Assembly: GCA_017471405.1 (NCBI GenBank)
Contig: JAFUTK010000010.1
Span: 1-54,641 of the forward strand
Source: Ruminococcus sp.
GTDB taxonomy: Bacteria; Bacillota; Clostridia; Oscillospirales; Ruminococcaceae
Direction: 5' to 3'
Length of the DNA: 54,641 nucleotides
In this document: positions 7,419-15,383 of the stretch, in pieces
How the letters are laid out: every line of letters starts with the position of its first letter
Position numbering within the stretch: position 1 is the stretch's first letter
Program-made: the position numbers and the translations under genes
The notes under the pieces: generated by a model
Databases searched by the model: none
Seen by the model: only the letters and a program-made list of their open reading frames with translations
Told to the model about the DNA's origin: nothing

Positions 7419-9203
7419 TTGAAAAATCCATTAAGAAAAGCGCTCAGCCTGACGATGGCAGCTGTCACCGCTATGTCGATGTCGGTAACCGCCTTCGCAG
7501 ACGAGCCGTATAACTCATACAATTACGATACGTGGGATGACGCAGTTCCTTCACAGAGCGCCTATATGACAGTTACGACTATCACAGGCGAGCAGATGAA
7601 GCTGGAGAGGCTGAGAGACCCCTCCGATGAGCTTTATGTGAGCGAGAGCGCTCCTGTAACGCTGGCTGACTCCAGAGATATGTGCATTGACGACGCAAGA
7701 AAGCAGCTCTGGGTGGCAGACACCAAGAACAACCGTCTGTTGCAGCTGAACCTTGATACCTATGAGATCGAGGGAGTTTACACAGGAGTTTCCGACGGAG
7801 GCAGCGAGAGCTCCTTCGCAGGACCTCAGGGCGTGTTCGTTGCGGAGAGCGACGAGCTCGGCGGTCAGGCAATATACATTGCCGATACGGACAACTCCAG
7901 AGTTGTAAAGGCTAAGGTAAAGGACGGTAGAACTCTTGAGCTGGTGACAGAATACACCAAGCCTGAGGATCCGCTCTACACTGTTAATACCTTCAACCCC
8001 AAGAAGGTACTGGCAGACAAGGCTGAGAACGTTTATACCGTTGTAAACGCAGTAAACACCGGTTCGGTACTGTTCGCAAGAGGCGGAGACTTCAAGGGAT
8101 TCTACGGCGCTAACCGTGTTAACGTTACGGCGGCGGTAATCGCCCAGAGGATCTGGAGAGCTATCGCTTCCGAGGCTCAGTTGGAAGGTATGACCAGAAA
8201 CGTTCCTATCGAGTACGCAAACTTCGATATCGACCTGGACGGCTTTATTTACACCGTTACAGAGATCAATACCGATACTGACTCGGTAAAGAAGCTCAAC
8301 CCCGCAGGCTACAACATCTGGAATAATGCCAAGGGTAATGAGTACAAGTTCGGTGATATCACCGGACCTATGTGGGACCCCATCGCAAACAAGACTCACA
8401 ACATCAGACTGACTGACCTGGATATCAGCTCCACGGGACTGATAAACGTGCTCGACTTCGAGACCGGACGTGTGTTCCAGTACGACAAGGAGTGCAACCT
8501 GGTCTGCATCTTCGGAACAAAGACCTCCACCAACGACCAGAGAGGAGCTATGGCAAATCCCAACGCCGTTGAGACCTACGGCAATAAGGTATATGTCCTC
8601 GACGGTGCGAAGAGCGATATCACAGTGTTCCAGGAGACACAGTTCGGAAAGTACATTCACAACGCATTCGCTCTCTACGATGAGGGACGTTATGTTGACG
8701 CCAAGGACGACTGGAACGAGGTTATCAAGAGAGACGGCGGCTACACCTGGGCTTACATCGGTCTGGGCAAGGCGGCACTCAACCAGGAGCAGTACACCAA
8801 GGCGCTGAAGTACTTCAAGACCGCTTACGATCAGGACGATTACGATAAGGCTTATAAGTACGCAAGAGAGGCTTTCCTCCGCGATCACTTCACTGCCATC
8901 ATAGTTATCATTGTTCTTCTGATAGCTCTCATCATTGTGAGAAAGGTTATGAAGAAGAAGGGAATGAAGCTAATCAAGAGAAAGGCAAAGCCCATTCTCG
9001 CAACGGCTGGGCCCTCAATACCGCCTCCGGCAAATGACATAGAGGAGACTGTAGACGAGGCTGAGGCTGAGGTCAGCGAGACTGTGGAGGCTGTTGAAGA
9101 TACTGCTGATGCAGTAGAGGAAGAGGTTTCTGAGGCAGCGGAAGAGGTTACCGACGCTGCGGAGGAGCTCACCGAAGAGACTGAAGATAAGGAGGGAGAA
9201 TAA
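7419..9203 (+). CDS. Secreted, membrane-anchored NHL-repeat and TPR protein with acidic cytoplasmic tail
   Basis: A 594-residue protein starting at TTG after CAGGTGAT. A signal peptide covers about residues 1-27 (AFA/DEP). NHL-type beta-propeller blades follow (LADSRDMCIDDARKQLWVAD; GPQGVFVAE; IYIADTDNSRVV), then tetratricopeptide repeats near residues 410-485 (FALYDEGRYVDAKDDWNEVI; YIGLGKAALNQEQYTKALKY). A single membrane helix (about 490-508) is followed by basic residues and a cytoplasmic tail of about 60 residues made almost entirely of Glu, Ala, Val, Thr and Asp. NHL and TPR folds usually mediate binding, so an extracytoplasmic assembly or sensing role for the transporter is inferred. 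The tail resembles the N-terminus of the permease at 12252. Confidence 0.75.
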   Translation: MKNPLRKALSLTMAAVTAMSMSVTAFADEPYNSYNYDTWDDAVPSQSAYMTVTTITGEQMKLERLRDPSDELYVSESAPVTLADSRDMCIDDARKQLWVADTKNNRLLQLNLDTYEIEGVYTGVSDGGSESSFAGPQGVFVAESDELGGQAIYIADTDNSRVVKAKVKDGRTLELVTEYTKPEDPLYTVNTFNPKKVLADKAENVYTVVNAVNTGSVLFARGGDFKGFYGANRVNVTAAVIAQRIWRAIASEAQLEGMTRNVPIEYANFDIDLDGFIYTVTEINTDTDSVKKLNPAGYNIWNNAKGNEYKFGDITGPMWDPIANKTHNIRLTDLDISSTGLINVLDFETGRVFQYDKECNLVCIFGTKTSTNDQRGAMANPNAVETYGNKVYVLDGAKSDITVFQETQFGKYIHNAFALYDEGRYVDAKDDWNEVIKRDGGYTWAYIGLGKAALNQEQYTKALKYFKTAYDQDDYDKAYKYAREAFLRDHFTAIIVIIVLLIALIIVRKVMKKKGMKLIKRKAKPILATAGPSIPPPANDIEETVDEAEAEVSETVEAVEDTADAVEEEVSEAAEEVTDAAEELTEETEDKEGE

Positions 9204-9204
9204 G

Positions 9205-9834
9205 ATGTATGAATTTACACCTATGGGTTGGCTGAAGCATGTTATTTTCCACCCTGTTGAAGGCTTTGAGGACCTGAGATGGAAAAAGCAGGGCTCGATG
9301 AAGATCGCACTGATAATCGTCTTCCTGCTGTTTGTGGTAATGGTCGCTGACAGACAGCTGACAGGCTTCCAGTTCAACACCGCTTATGTAAAGGTATTCA
9401 ACGTTGTGCCTCTGCTGGTACAGTCGGTAGTTTACTTCTTTACATGGGTAATCGGAAACTGGGCGCTGTGTACGCTGTTCGACGGCGAAGGCACACTCAA
9501 GAAGATCTGCATCTACTCGGCATACGCTCTGGTACCTTACATCGTTTGCAGCGCAATATCCATCTTTATCTCGAACTTTATAGTTCAGGAGGAGCGCATC
9601 TGGATGACAGCTATCTACTATCTGGGACTTATCTGGTCGGTAGTGCTGATGATCCAGGCAATGAAGGCGGCGCATCAGTACAGCTTTACAAAGACTCTCG
9701 TGTCGATGTTCTTCACGCTGGTGGCAATGCTGCTGATACTCTTCCTTGCGATACTGCTGCTCTCGCTGTTCCAGCAGGTTTACGTTTTCGGTTATTCGAT
9801 ATACACAGAAATCGCTTATCGAATCAGAGGCTAA
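9205..9834 (+). CDS. YIP1-family membrane protein
   Basis: A 209-residue polytopic protein with about five hydrophobic segments. It starts one base after the stop of the NHL-TPR gene, so translation is probably coupled. The N-terminus (GWLKHVIFHPVEGFEDLRWKK) and the FYxW/NWALCTLFDGEGTLKKI region match the pattern of bacterial Yip1-domain proteins. In eukaryotes Yip1 proteins act in membrane traffic; the bacterial members have no settled function. The placement between the NHL-TPR and DUF5696 genes suggests a membrane partner of this transporter. Confidence 0.7.
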   Translation: MYEFTPMGWLKHVIFHPVEGFEDLRWKKQGSMKIALIIVFLLFVVMVADRQLTGFQFNTAYVKVFNVVPLLVQSVVYFFTWVIGNWALCTLFDGEGTLKKICIYSAYALVPYIVCSAISIFISNFIVQEERIWMTAIYYLGLIWSVVLMIQAMKAAHQYSFTKTLVSMFFTLVAMLLILFLAILLLSLFQQVYVFGYSIYTEIAYRIRG

Positions 9835-9852
9835 TTAAGAAACGGTGGTGTA

Positions 9853-12252
9853 ATGAAAATGGCTGACAGAAAATTAAAAAAGGCGATAGTCTTTGCCTTG
9901 GTTCTTACAATGCTGATGCCTCTGGGTTCGATGGCTGCGTCCTCTACCGAGGACGAGGCTGCTGCGGCAACTGCCGACAGCGCTGACGCTTCCGCCGACA
10001 GCGGAGATTCCGGTGACGATGACGGAGGAAAGACCTCCGAGCTCGCCGAGCGAATCACCGATGAGGACGCGATCGCTCTGGAAAGCTGCGAGGAGTACGA
10101 ATCCAACGATAAGTACATTCTCTACGGCGACCAGGATAACGACCGCTGGGGCGTTTACTCAAAGGCAACAGGAAACTTCACTTGGAGCTCCCCCATCAAC
10201 GTAATGGCAGAGGATACGATAGTTGATACTACCAAGAACTCGATGATGAAGGACGCCAAGAGAAAGCAGATAGCTTCAAGCTCCGCTATCAAGATCGGAG
10301 ACTTAAGGCAGGAAAAGAGAACTGAGTCGCCTGCACCTGTTTACTCGACCAAGTCTAAGGTTAAGTATTCCAAGGAAAACGGCGGCATCAAGATCAACTA
10401 CAAGTATTCCTCCTCCGGAGTTGAGTTTACCTCTCACGTTCAGCTGACCGATTATGGCGTTTACGTTTACGTTGACACCTCGGAGATCGTTGAGAAGAAC
10501 ACCTCCACTACGGACGGAAAGATACTTACCAAGCTGCAGCTTGCTCCCTCCTTCGGAGCGGTGGCAGCTGAGGACGGCGAGGGCAATCCCACTGAGGGCT
10601 ATATGATAGTTCCTGACGGAAGCGGCGCTGTCATCAAGTACAACAACGGCAAGCAGAGCTACGCTGAGTATTCTCAGCAGGTCTACGGCAGAGATTACAC
10701 TCCTGTGCCGATGATCGCTCCCAGAGTTACCGAGCAGGCTTACCTGCCGATGGTAGCTTCCGTAAACGGCAACAAGGGCTTTGTTGCTATCGTCAGTGAC
10801 GGTGACGCCAATGTTTACGCAAAGGCAAAGGTAAGCCGTCAGGACAATCAGGTATACAACATCGCATACTTCGAGTTCGAGACAAAGAGCAGTGACTCCT
10901 TCTACATGAGCGGTGATAACTCCAACAAGATCAACGTTTTCGAGAAGGGCGATATCAAGACCCCGCGCTTCGGCATCAGATACTATCTGGTAGAGCAGGA
11001 CGAGGATATCAACTACGCTGACTGCGCAGAGGTATACAGAAATTACCTCATCGAGCAGGGCCTCACTGCAAAGACCAAGGAGAACGACAGCAAGTTCTAT
11101 GTTGACTTCTTCGGCGGAGTTCTAAAGCAGACCTCCATTCTCGGACTTCCCTTCGACCTCAAGACTGAGATCACCGGCTTTGATCAGGCCGGAGAGATCT
11201 ACTCCAAGCTGAAGGAACTGGGCGTCGGAGAGACAGTTGCGAACTACAACGACTGGACGAACAAGTCCATCAAGAGAAAGGTATCCACAAGTGCGAGCGC
11301 ATCCGGCACGCTGGGCGGCAACGGAGACTTCAAGGATCTGATTGCTACCTCCGGACTGGACGTTTACGCTTCGATGAACAACTTCACTATGGAGTCCAGC
11401 TCCTGGGGCTACCTGACCTTCTCCAATACGGCGACGAGAATTTCTAACGCATATTCGAGACAGGTATCCTACAGCCCGGCCTTCGGAGTTGCTATCAACG
11501 GCGTTTCGCCTGCACTTATCGCTCCCTCCACCTACGTCAAGATCTTTGATGAGATGGTAGAGAGCTACAAGAAGAAGGACCTCACAAAGATAGGCTTCGG
11601 CGATCTTTCCACCAAGCTGGTAAGTGATTTCTCCACGAAGAATTCTTCCTCGAGAAACGACACCAAGAACACTATCGTTGAGGGCTTCAAGAAGGCTTCA
11701 TCAGAGGTCGGAGACATTCTCTGTGACGCCGCTAACTCATACGTTATCCCCTACGCTTCCGAGATCACGAACGTTCCGGTATACTCCAGCTCATTCAATC
11801 TGACAGACTATGATATCCCGTTCTATCAGATGGTGATACACGGATATGTACCTTATTCGACCAAGCCTATCAATGCAAGCGCCAACACTTCTGAGACCTT
11901 TATGCTGGCTCTGGCGGCAGGCTCCAACGTTCACTACGATATGGTCTATGAGGAGGCTGCGACCCTTAAGGACACCGATTACGACGATCTTTACTACTCC
12001 AACTACGAGGGCTGGATCGATATGGCGGCAGAGCAGTACAAGGTAGCTAACGAGCTGCTGGCTCCTGTTTCCGATATGACCATCTCCAAGTATGAGATCT
12101 CCGAGGACGGAAACGTTATTACAACGACCTACTCCAAGGACGGAAAGACCGACGTTGTTATCGAGGTCAACAAGGCGAACGCCACTGCCAAGATCGACGG
12201 CAAGACCATTGATCTGGCTAATGCATTAGAAGAAGGAGGTGTGGAAGGCTGA
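9853..12252 (+). CDS. Secreted DUF5696-type protein
   Basis: A 799-residue exported protein. A signal peptide (about 1-29, SMA/ASS) is followed by a low-complexity Ala/Asp/Ser segment and a long beta-rich region. The stretch EGYMIVPDGSGAVIKYNNGK and the following VYGRDYTPVPMIAP are what I recognise as DUF5696, a family usually found beside carbohydrate ABC transporters. Residues about 420-640 could form a glycosidase-like barrel (the phrase FYVDFFGGVLKQTSILGLPF is typical), but I cannot point to catalytic residues. ATG at 9853 and at 9859 are both possible starts. The stop overlaps the next gene's ATG. It may process the substrate or act as a second binding protein. Confidence 0.65.
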   Translation: MKMADRKLKKAIVFALVLTMLMPLGSMAASSTEDEAAAATADSADASADSGDSGDDDGGKTSELAERITDEDAIALESCEEYESNDKYILYGDQDNDRWGVYSKATGNFTWSSPINVMAEDTIVDTTKNSMMKDAKRKQIASSSAIKIGDLRQEKRTESPAPVYSTKSKVKYSKENGGIKINYKYSSSGVEFTSHVQLTDYGVYVYVDTSEIVEKNTSTTDGKILTKLQLAPSFGAVAAEDGEGNPTEGYMIVPDGSGAVIKYNNGKQSYAEYSQQVYGRDYTPVPMIAPRVTEQAYLPMVASVNGNKGFVAIVSDGDANVYAKAKVSRQDNQVYNIAYFEFETKSSDSFYMSGDNSNKINVFEKGDIKTPRFGIRYYLVEQDEDINYADCAEVYRNYLIEQGLTAKTKENDSKFYVDFFGGVLKQTSILGLPFDLKTEITGFDQAGEIYSKLKELGVGETVANYNDWTNKSIKRKVSTSASASGTLGGNGDFKDLIATSGLDVYASMNNFTMESSSWGYLTFSNTATRISNAYSRQVSYSPAFGVAINGVSPALIAPSTYVKIFDEMVESYKKKDLTKIGFGDLSTKLVSDFSTKNSSSRNDTKNTIVEGFKKASSEVGDILCDAANSYVIPYASEITNVPVYSSSFNLTDYDIPFYQMVIHGYVPYSTKPINASANTSETFMLALAAGSNVHYDMVYEEAATLKDTDYDDLYYSNYEGWIDMAAEQYKVANELLAPVSDMTISKYEISEDGNVITTTYSKDGKTDVVIEVNKANATAKIDGKTIDLANALEEGGVEG

Positions 12253-13424
12253 TGAGTGATTTTGAAAAGGATCTGTTAGAGCAGGCAGAGGACAAGGCTG
12301 CTGAGCTTGAGGCAGAGGCTGAAGAGGTCACAGAGGAGGTAAGCGAAGCGGCTGACGAGGCTGCTGAGGCTGCCGAGGGAGCCGCTGAGGAAGCTGCCGA
12401 TGAGGCAGAGCCCGCAGCTGAGGCTATCATCGACGAGACCGCTGAGGAGCTTTCCGAGGACACCGCCGAGGAAGCCGCAGAGACCTATGAGGAGCCGGTG
12501 GCAGTCAATGCAAAGAGTGCAAAGGCGCCCAAGCTCTCCTATGAAAGAAAGAAGCAGCTTTACGGCTACGGCTTCATCGCTCTGTGGATAGTCGGAACAC
12601 TTTACTTCTTCATCTACCCGCTGATAGTTTCGTTCATCTACTCGCTGCACACCACGCACGTTGAGACCGGAGGAATGGAATTCTCAAACAGAGGCTTTGA
12701 CAACTACGTCAATGCCTTCAGAAGAGACACCGAGTACACGAAGGCTCTCGTTGAGACGCTTTCCAACACGGCACTCAAGACACCTCTTATTCTGGTATTC
12801 TCCATATTCATCGCAGTAATACTCAACCAGAAGTTCAGAGGAAGGACCTTTGCAAGAGCTGTATTTTTCCTCCCTGTTATCATCGCAACCGGCCCTGTTA
12901 TCGACATCATCAACGGTAACATGAGCACCAGCGGTACCTCCGGCGGCGCAGAGCAGTTCTCGACAATGTTCGAGGCTAACCTGGTTGACCAGCTGCTGAA
13001 CTTCTTAGGCATCTACAACATCAGCGACAGGCTGACAGAAATCATAAACTCGCTGACATCCGATATCTTCAATCTGGTGTGGAACTCAGGTATTCAGATT
13101 CTGCTGTTCCTCTCGGCACTGCAGGGAATACCCTTCTCCGCAAAGGAAGCCGCACAGATGGAAGGTGCAACGGCTTGGGAATATTTCTGGAAGATCACTA
13201 TTCCCTACATAAGCCCGCAGATCCTTACCTGTCTGGTATATACGATCGTTGACTCCTTCGTAGACCCCGGCAACCAAGTAATGGAGATCGTTCTGAGCAA
13301 GGCAAGCAGCTGGGAGCACGGTTACTCGGCAGCTATGGCGTGGGCATACTTCCTCATCATAGCGGTTGTGCTTGCAATAGTCGTTGCGATAATCAACAAG
13401 TTTATTTACTATGAAGTAGAGTAA
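12252..13424 (+). CDS. Carbohydrate ABC transporter permease, MalF type (pair 2), with Glu/Ala-rich N-terminal extension
   Basis: A 390-residue permease. The first 80 or so residues are almost purely Glu, Ala, Asp, Val and Thr (EEVTEEVSEAADEAAEAAEG) and are predicted cytoplasmic, before a basic linker and the usual six membrane segments. The EAA loop reads AKEAAQMEGATAWEYFWKIT near residue 300. The start overlaps the stop of the DUF5696 gene (TGATG). MalF-type proteins may carry N-terminal additions, but a long acidic tail is uncommon and it echoes the C-terminal tail of the NHL-TPR protein. Confidence 0.88.
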   Translation: MSDFEKDLLEQAEDKAAELEAEAEEVTEEVSEAADEAAEAAEGAAEEAADEAEPAAEAIIDETAEELSEDTAEEAAETYEEPVAVNAKSAKAPKLSYERKKQLYGYGFIALWIVGTLYFFIYPLIVSFIYSLHTTHVETGGMEFSNRGFDNYVNAFRRDTEYTKALVETLSNTALKTPLILVFSIFIAVILNQKFRGRTFARAVFFLPVIIATGPVIDIINGNMSTSGTSGGAEQFSTMFEANLVDQLLNFLGIYNISDRLTEIINSLTSDIFNLVWNSGIQILLFLSALQGIPFSAKEAAQMEGATAWEYFWKITIPYISPQILTCLVYTIVDSFVDPGNQVMEIVLSKASSWEHGYSAAMAWAYFLIIAVVLAIVVAIINKFIYYEVE

Positions 13425-13437
13425 GGGGGGAGTAATA

Positions 13438-14487
13438 GTGGCAACCAAAAAAGAAGAAAAACAGTTTGAAAAAGAACGCAAGGCCGCTATGAAGGCCCGC
13501 CGTAAAAGGATGAAGGAGGAGGGGCTTGAAAAATACCTGACTCCCGAACAGATAAGATACAACAGGAACAAGGCTATTATCGGTTCTGTTTGGCCGATAT
13601 TCAGATTTCTGATCCTGTTCGGTCTCTGCTTCGTAATCCTTTACCCCCTGATCTTTATGATCTCCACAGCATTCAGACCCAACGAGCAGATGAACGACCC
13701 CTCGGTTGTTTGGCTGCCAAAGAGCTTCACGCTTGACAACATCAAGCAGACCTGGCAGGTAATGAAGTTCGACAAGACGGTGCTCAACACCATCAAGCTC
13801 AACCTGATAGCTTCTGTTATTCAGGTGGCTTCTACCGCCATCACAGGCTACGGCTTCGCAAGATTCCAGTTCAAGGGCAAGAAGCTGCTGTTCGCTATAG
13901 TAGTTCTGATGATCATTGTACCCCCTCAGATCACTACTATCCCGCTGTATATGCAGTTCAGATTCTTTAGACCCCAGTTCCTTGCAAAGCTCCTTACTCT
14001 CGGCGATACCTCGCTTATAAGCACAGGCTGGACGATGTACCTGCCTGCACTGTTTGCAAACGGTCTGAGAGCAGGTCTGTTCATCTTCATCTTCCGTCAG
14101 TTCTTCAGAGGACTGCCCAAGGAGCTTGAGGATGCGGCTTACCTCGACGGATGCGGTCCTCTTAAGACCTTCCTCGTCGTAATGGTGCCTAACGCAAAGA
14201 CCTCATTCCTGACAGTATTCCTGTTCTCGATAGTTTGGTATTGGAACGACTTCTATGTATCGAGCTCGTTCTTTACCCACAACGACACCGTTGCGCTGAT
14301 GCTCAAAAACCTCGGAGCACAGCTGCAGCAGGACCTCTTCAACGGCCAGTCGGTATCTCCCAGACAGCTTATCGTTTGGCTTGAAGCCGGATGCGTGCTT
14401 TCGATAACTCCTCTGCTGGTAATGTATGTTTTCCTCCAGAGATACTTCATCGAAGGTATCGAGCGTTCTGGTATCACCGGTATGTAA
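13438..14487 (+). CDS. Carbohydrate ABC transporter permease, MalG type (pair 2)
   Basis: A 349-residue permease starting at GTG after a GGGGGGAG ribosome site. The first 55 residues are highly charged and probably cytoplasmic. Six membrane segments follow, with the EAA loop LEDAAYLDGCGPLKTFLVVM near residues 240-260. It completes the second permease pair. The locus has two ATPases and two permease pairs but only one obvious solute-binding protein. A terminator follows the stop directly. Confidence 0.9.
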   Translation: MATKKEEKQFEKERKAAMKARRKRMKEEGLEKYLTPEQIRYNRNKAIIGSVWPIFRFLILFGLCFVILYPLIFMISTAFRPNEQMNDPSVVWLPKSFTLDNIKQTWQVMKFDKTVLNTIKLNLIASVIQVASTAITGYGFARFQFKGKKLLFAIVVLMIIVPPQITTIPLYMQFRFFRPQFLAKLLTLGDTSLISTGWTMYLPALFANGLRAGLFIFIFRQFFRGLPKELEDAAYLDGCGPLKTFLVVMVPNAKTSFLTVFLFSIVWYWNDFYVSSSFFTHNDTVALMLKNLGAQLQQDLFNGQSVSPRQLIVWLEAGCVLSITPLLVMYVFLQRYFIEGIERSGITGM

Positions 14488-14494
14488 TGACCAT

Positions 14495-14529
14495 AAAAAT
14501 ATCCCCACCGAAAGGCGGGGATATTTTTT
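14495..14529 (+). terminator. Intrinsic terminator of the transport locus
   Basis: AAAAATATCCCC and GGGGATATTTTT form a long stem closed by ACCGAAAGGC, starting eight bases after the last permease stop and ending in a T-run. The A-run on the left means it could act in both directions. Confidence 0.9.
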
Positions 14530-14537
14530 ATGCCCTC

Positions 14538-14811
14538 GGGGAGATGGAGTGAGGGCGGCAGCTTTCTCTGGGGAAAACCTTTCTGAAGAAAGGTTATTCC
14601 CCAGACCCCTTTCCAAAGACTTTTAATTTTTTTTGGCGAGGATACCTGCGGTTCTTGAAAACACAGAGAACTTATTAGTCTGATGTCTTTCCGGTAAATC
14701 GTAGGTATCCTCGCCAAAAAAGTCAGAAGTTTTAGGGAGGGGGTTTGGGGGAGGACCCTTTTTCAAAAGAGTCTCCCCCAAAAAAGGTCACCGCCCTCAC
14801 TCCATCTCCCC
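14538..14811. mobile_element. MITE-like element with 21-bp perfect terminal inverted repeats
   Basis: The ends 14538-14558 and 14791-14811 are perfect 21-base inverted repeats (outer part GGGGAGATGGAGTGAGG). Inside, a second inverted pair is found at about 14627-14650 and 14700-14721 (TTTTGGCGAGGATACCT and its complement), so almost the whole 274 bp can fold on itself. No protein is encoded. The size, perfect termini and lack of coding capacity fit a non-autonomous miniature element. Target-site duplication is not clear, and it could instead be a large fold-back repeat. Confidence 0.6.
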
Positions 14812-14850
14812 AAAGACACAAAAATATTTGATTTTTTTGCGCACAGGGGC

Positions 14851-14879
14851 TTTTCAAATGGGCTGAAATGTAGTATAAT
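14851..14879 (+). promoter_or_regulatory. Probable zapA promoter
   Basis: A TATAAT -10 box (14874-14879) is preceded by TTTTCA (14851-14856) with 17-base spacing. The predicted start lies about 35 bases before the zapA ATG. The -35 box is weak, matching four of six consensus bases. Confidence 0.5.
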
Positions 14880-14921
14880 AAAAATAATAATACCCATTTT
14901 TCAGACGAAAGGAAAATTGTT

Positions 14922-15383
14922 ATGAAACAGGAAGTAACAGTAAGGCTTTTCAACCGGGAGTACAGGCTTCTGACTGACGAGAGCAAGGAGTACACCGCCG
15001 AGCTGGCGGCGGCGCTCAATCACAGAATGGAGGACCTGATGAAGGGCAAATCCACTCTTTCTGCGGCTGATGGTGCGGCGCTCATTGCTCTGGAGGCCTG
15101 CGACGACCTTTACAAGACCAGAACAACTCTGGAGAATATTCGCTCTCAGATAAAGGTCTATTTTGATGACGCCACCAACGCCAAGGCGAGGGCAGAGGCT
15201 GCCGAGAAGGAGAACGCCGAGCTGAAGGCCAAGCTGGAGCAGCTGCAGAAGGAATTAAAGCTGCGCAACGGCTTCAAGCAGGAGGAGAACATCTCTGCTA
15301 AGGATATGATCGCTAAGGACATCTCCGATGCGCTGGACGGTCAGACCTCCATGTTCGGCTACAAGAAGAACAATAATGGCTGA
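14922..15383 (+). CDS. zapA: Cell division protein ZapA
   Basis: A 153-residue ZapA-family protein. The N-terminal globular part (VTVRLFNREYRLLTDESKEY) matches the ZapA fold, and it is followed by a long helix and a coiled coil (about residues 60-125, rich in Ala, Glu, Lys and Leu). ZapA binds FtsZ and promotes bundling of protofilaments at the division site. The protein is longer than the roughly 85-110 residues typical of ZapA because of its extended C-terminal tail. The gene overlaps the following U32 peptidase gene by eight bases, a pairing often seen in clostridia. Confidence 0.88.
   Translation: MKQEVTVRLFNREYRLLTDESKEYTAELAAALNHRMEDLMKGKSTLSAADGAALIALEACDDLYKTRTTLENIRSQIKVYFDDATNAKARAEAAEKENAELKAKLEQLQKELKLRNGFKQEENISAKDMIAKDISDALDGQTSMFGYKKNNNG

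Noticed and set aside
7551-8888. 445-codon minus-strand frame opposite the NHL-TPR gene
   Set aside because: The plus-strand product has signal peptide, NHL and TPR features; the minus frame is a shadow without a ribosome site.
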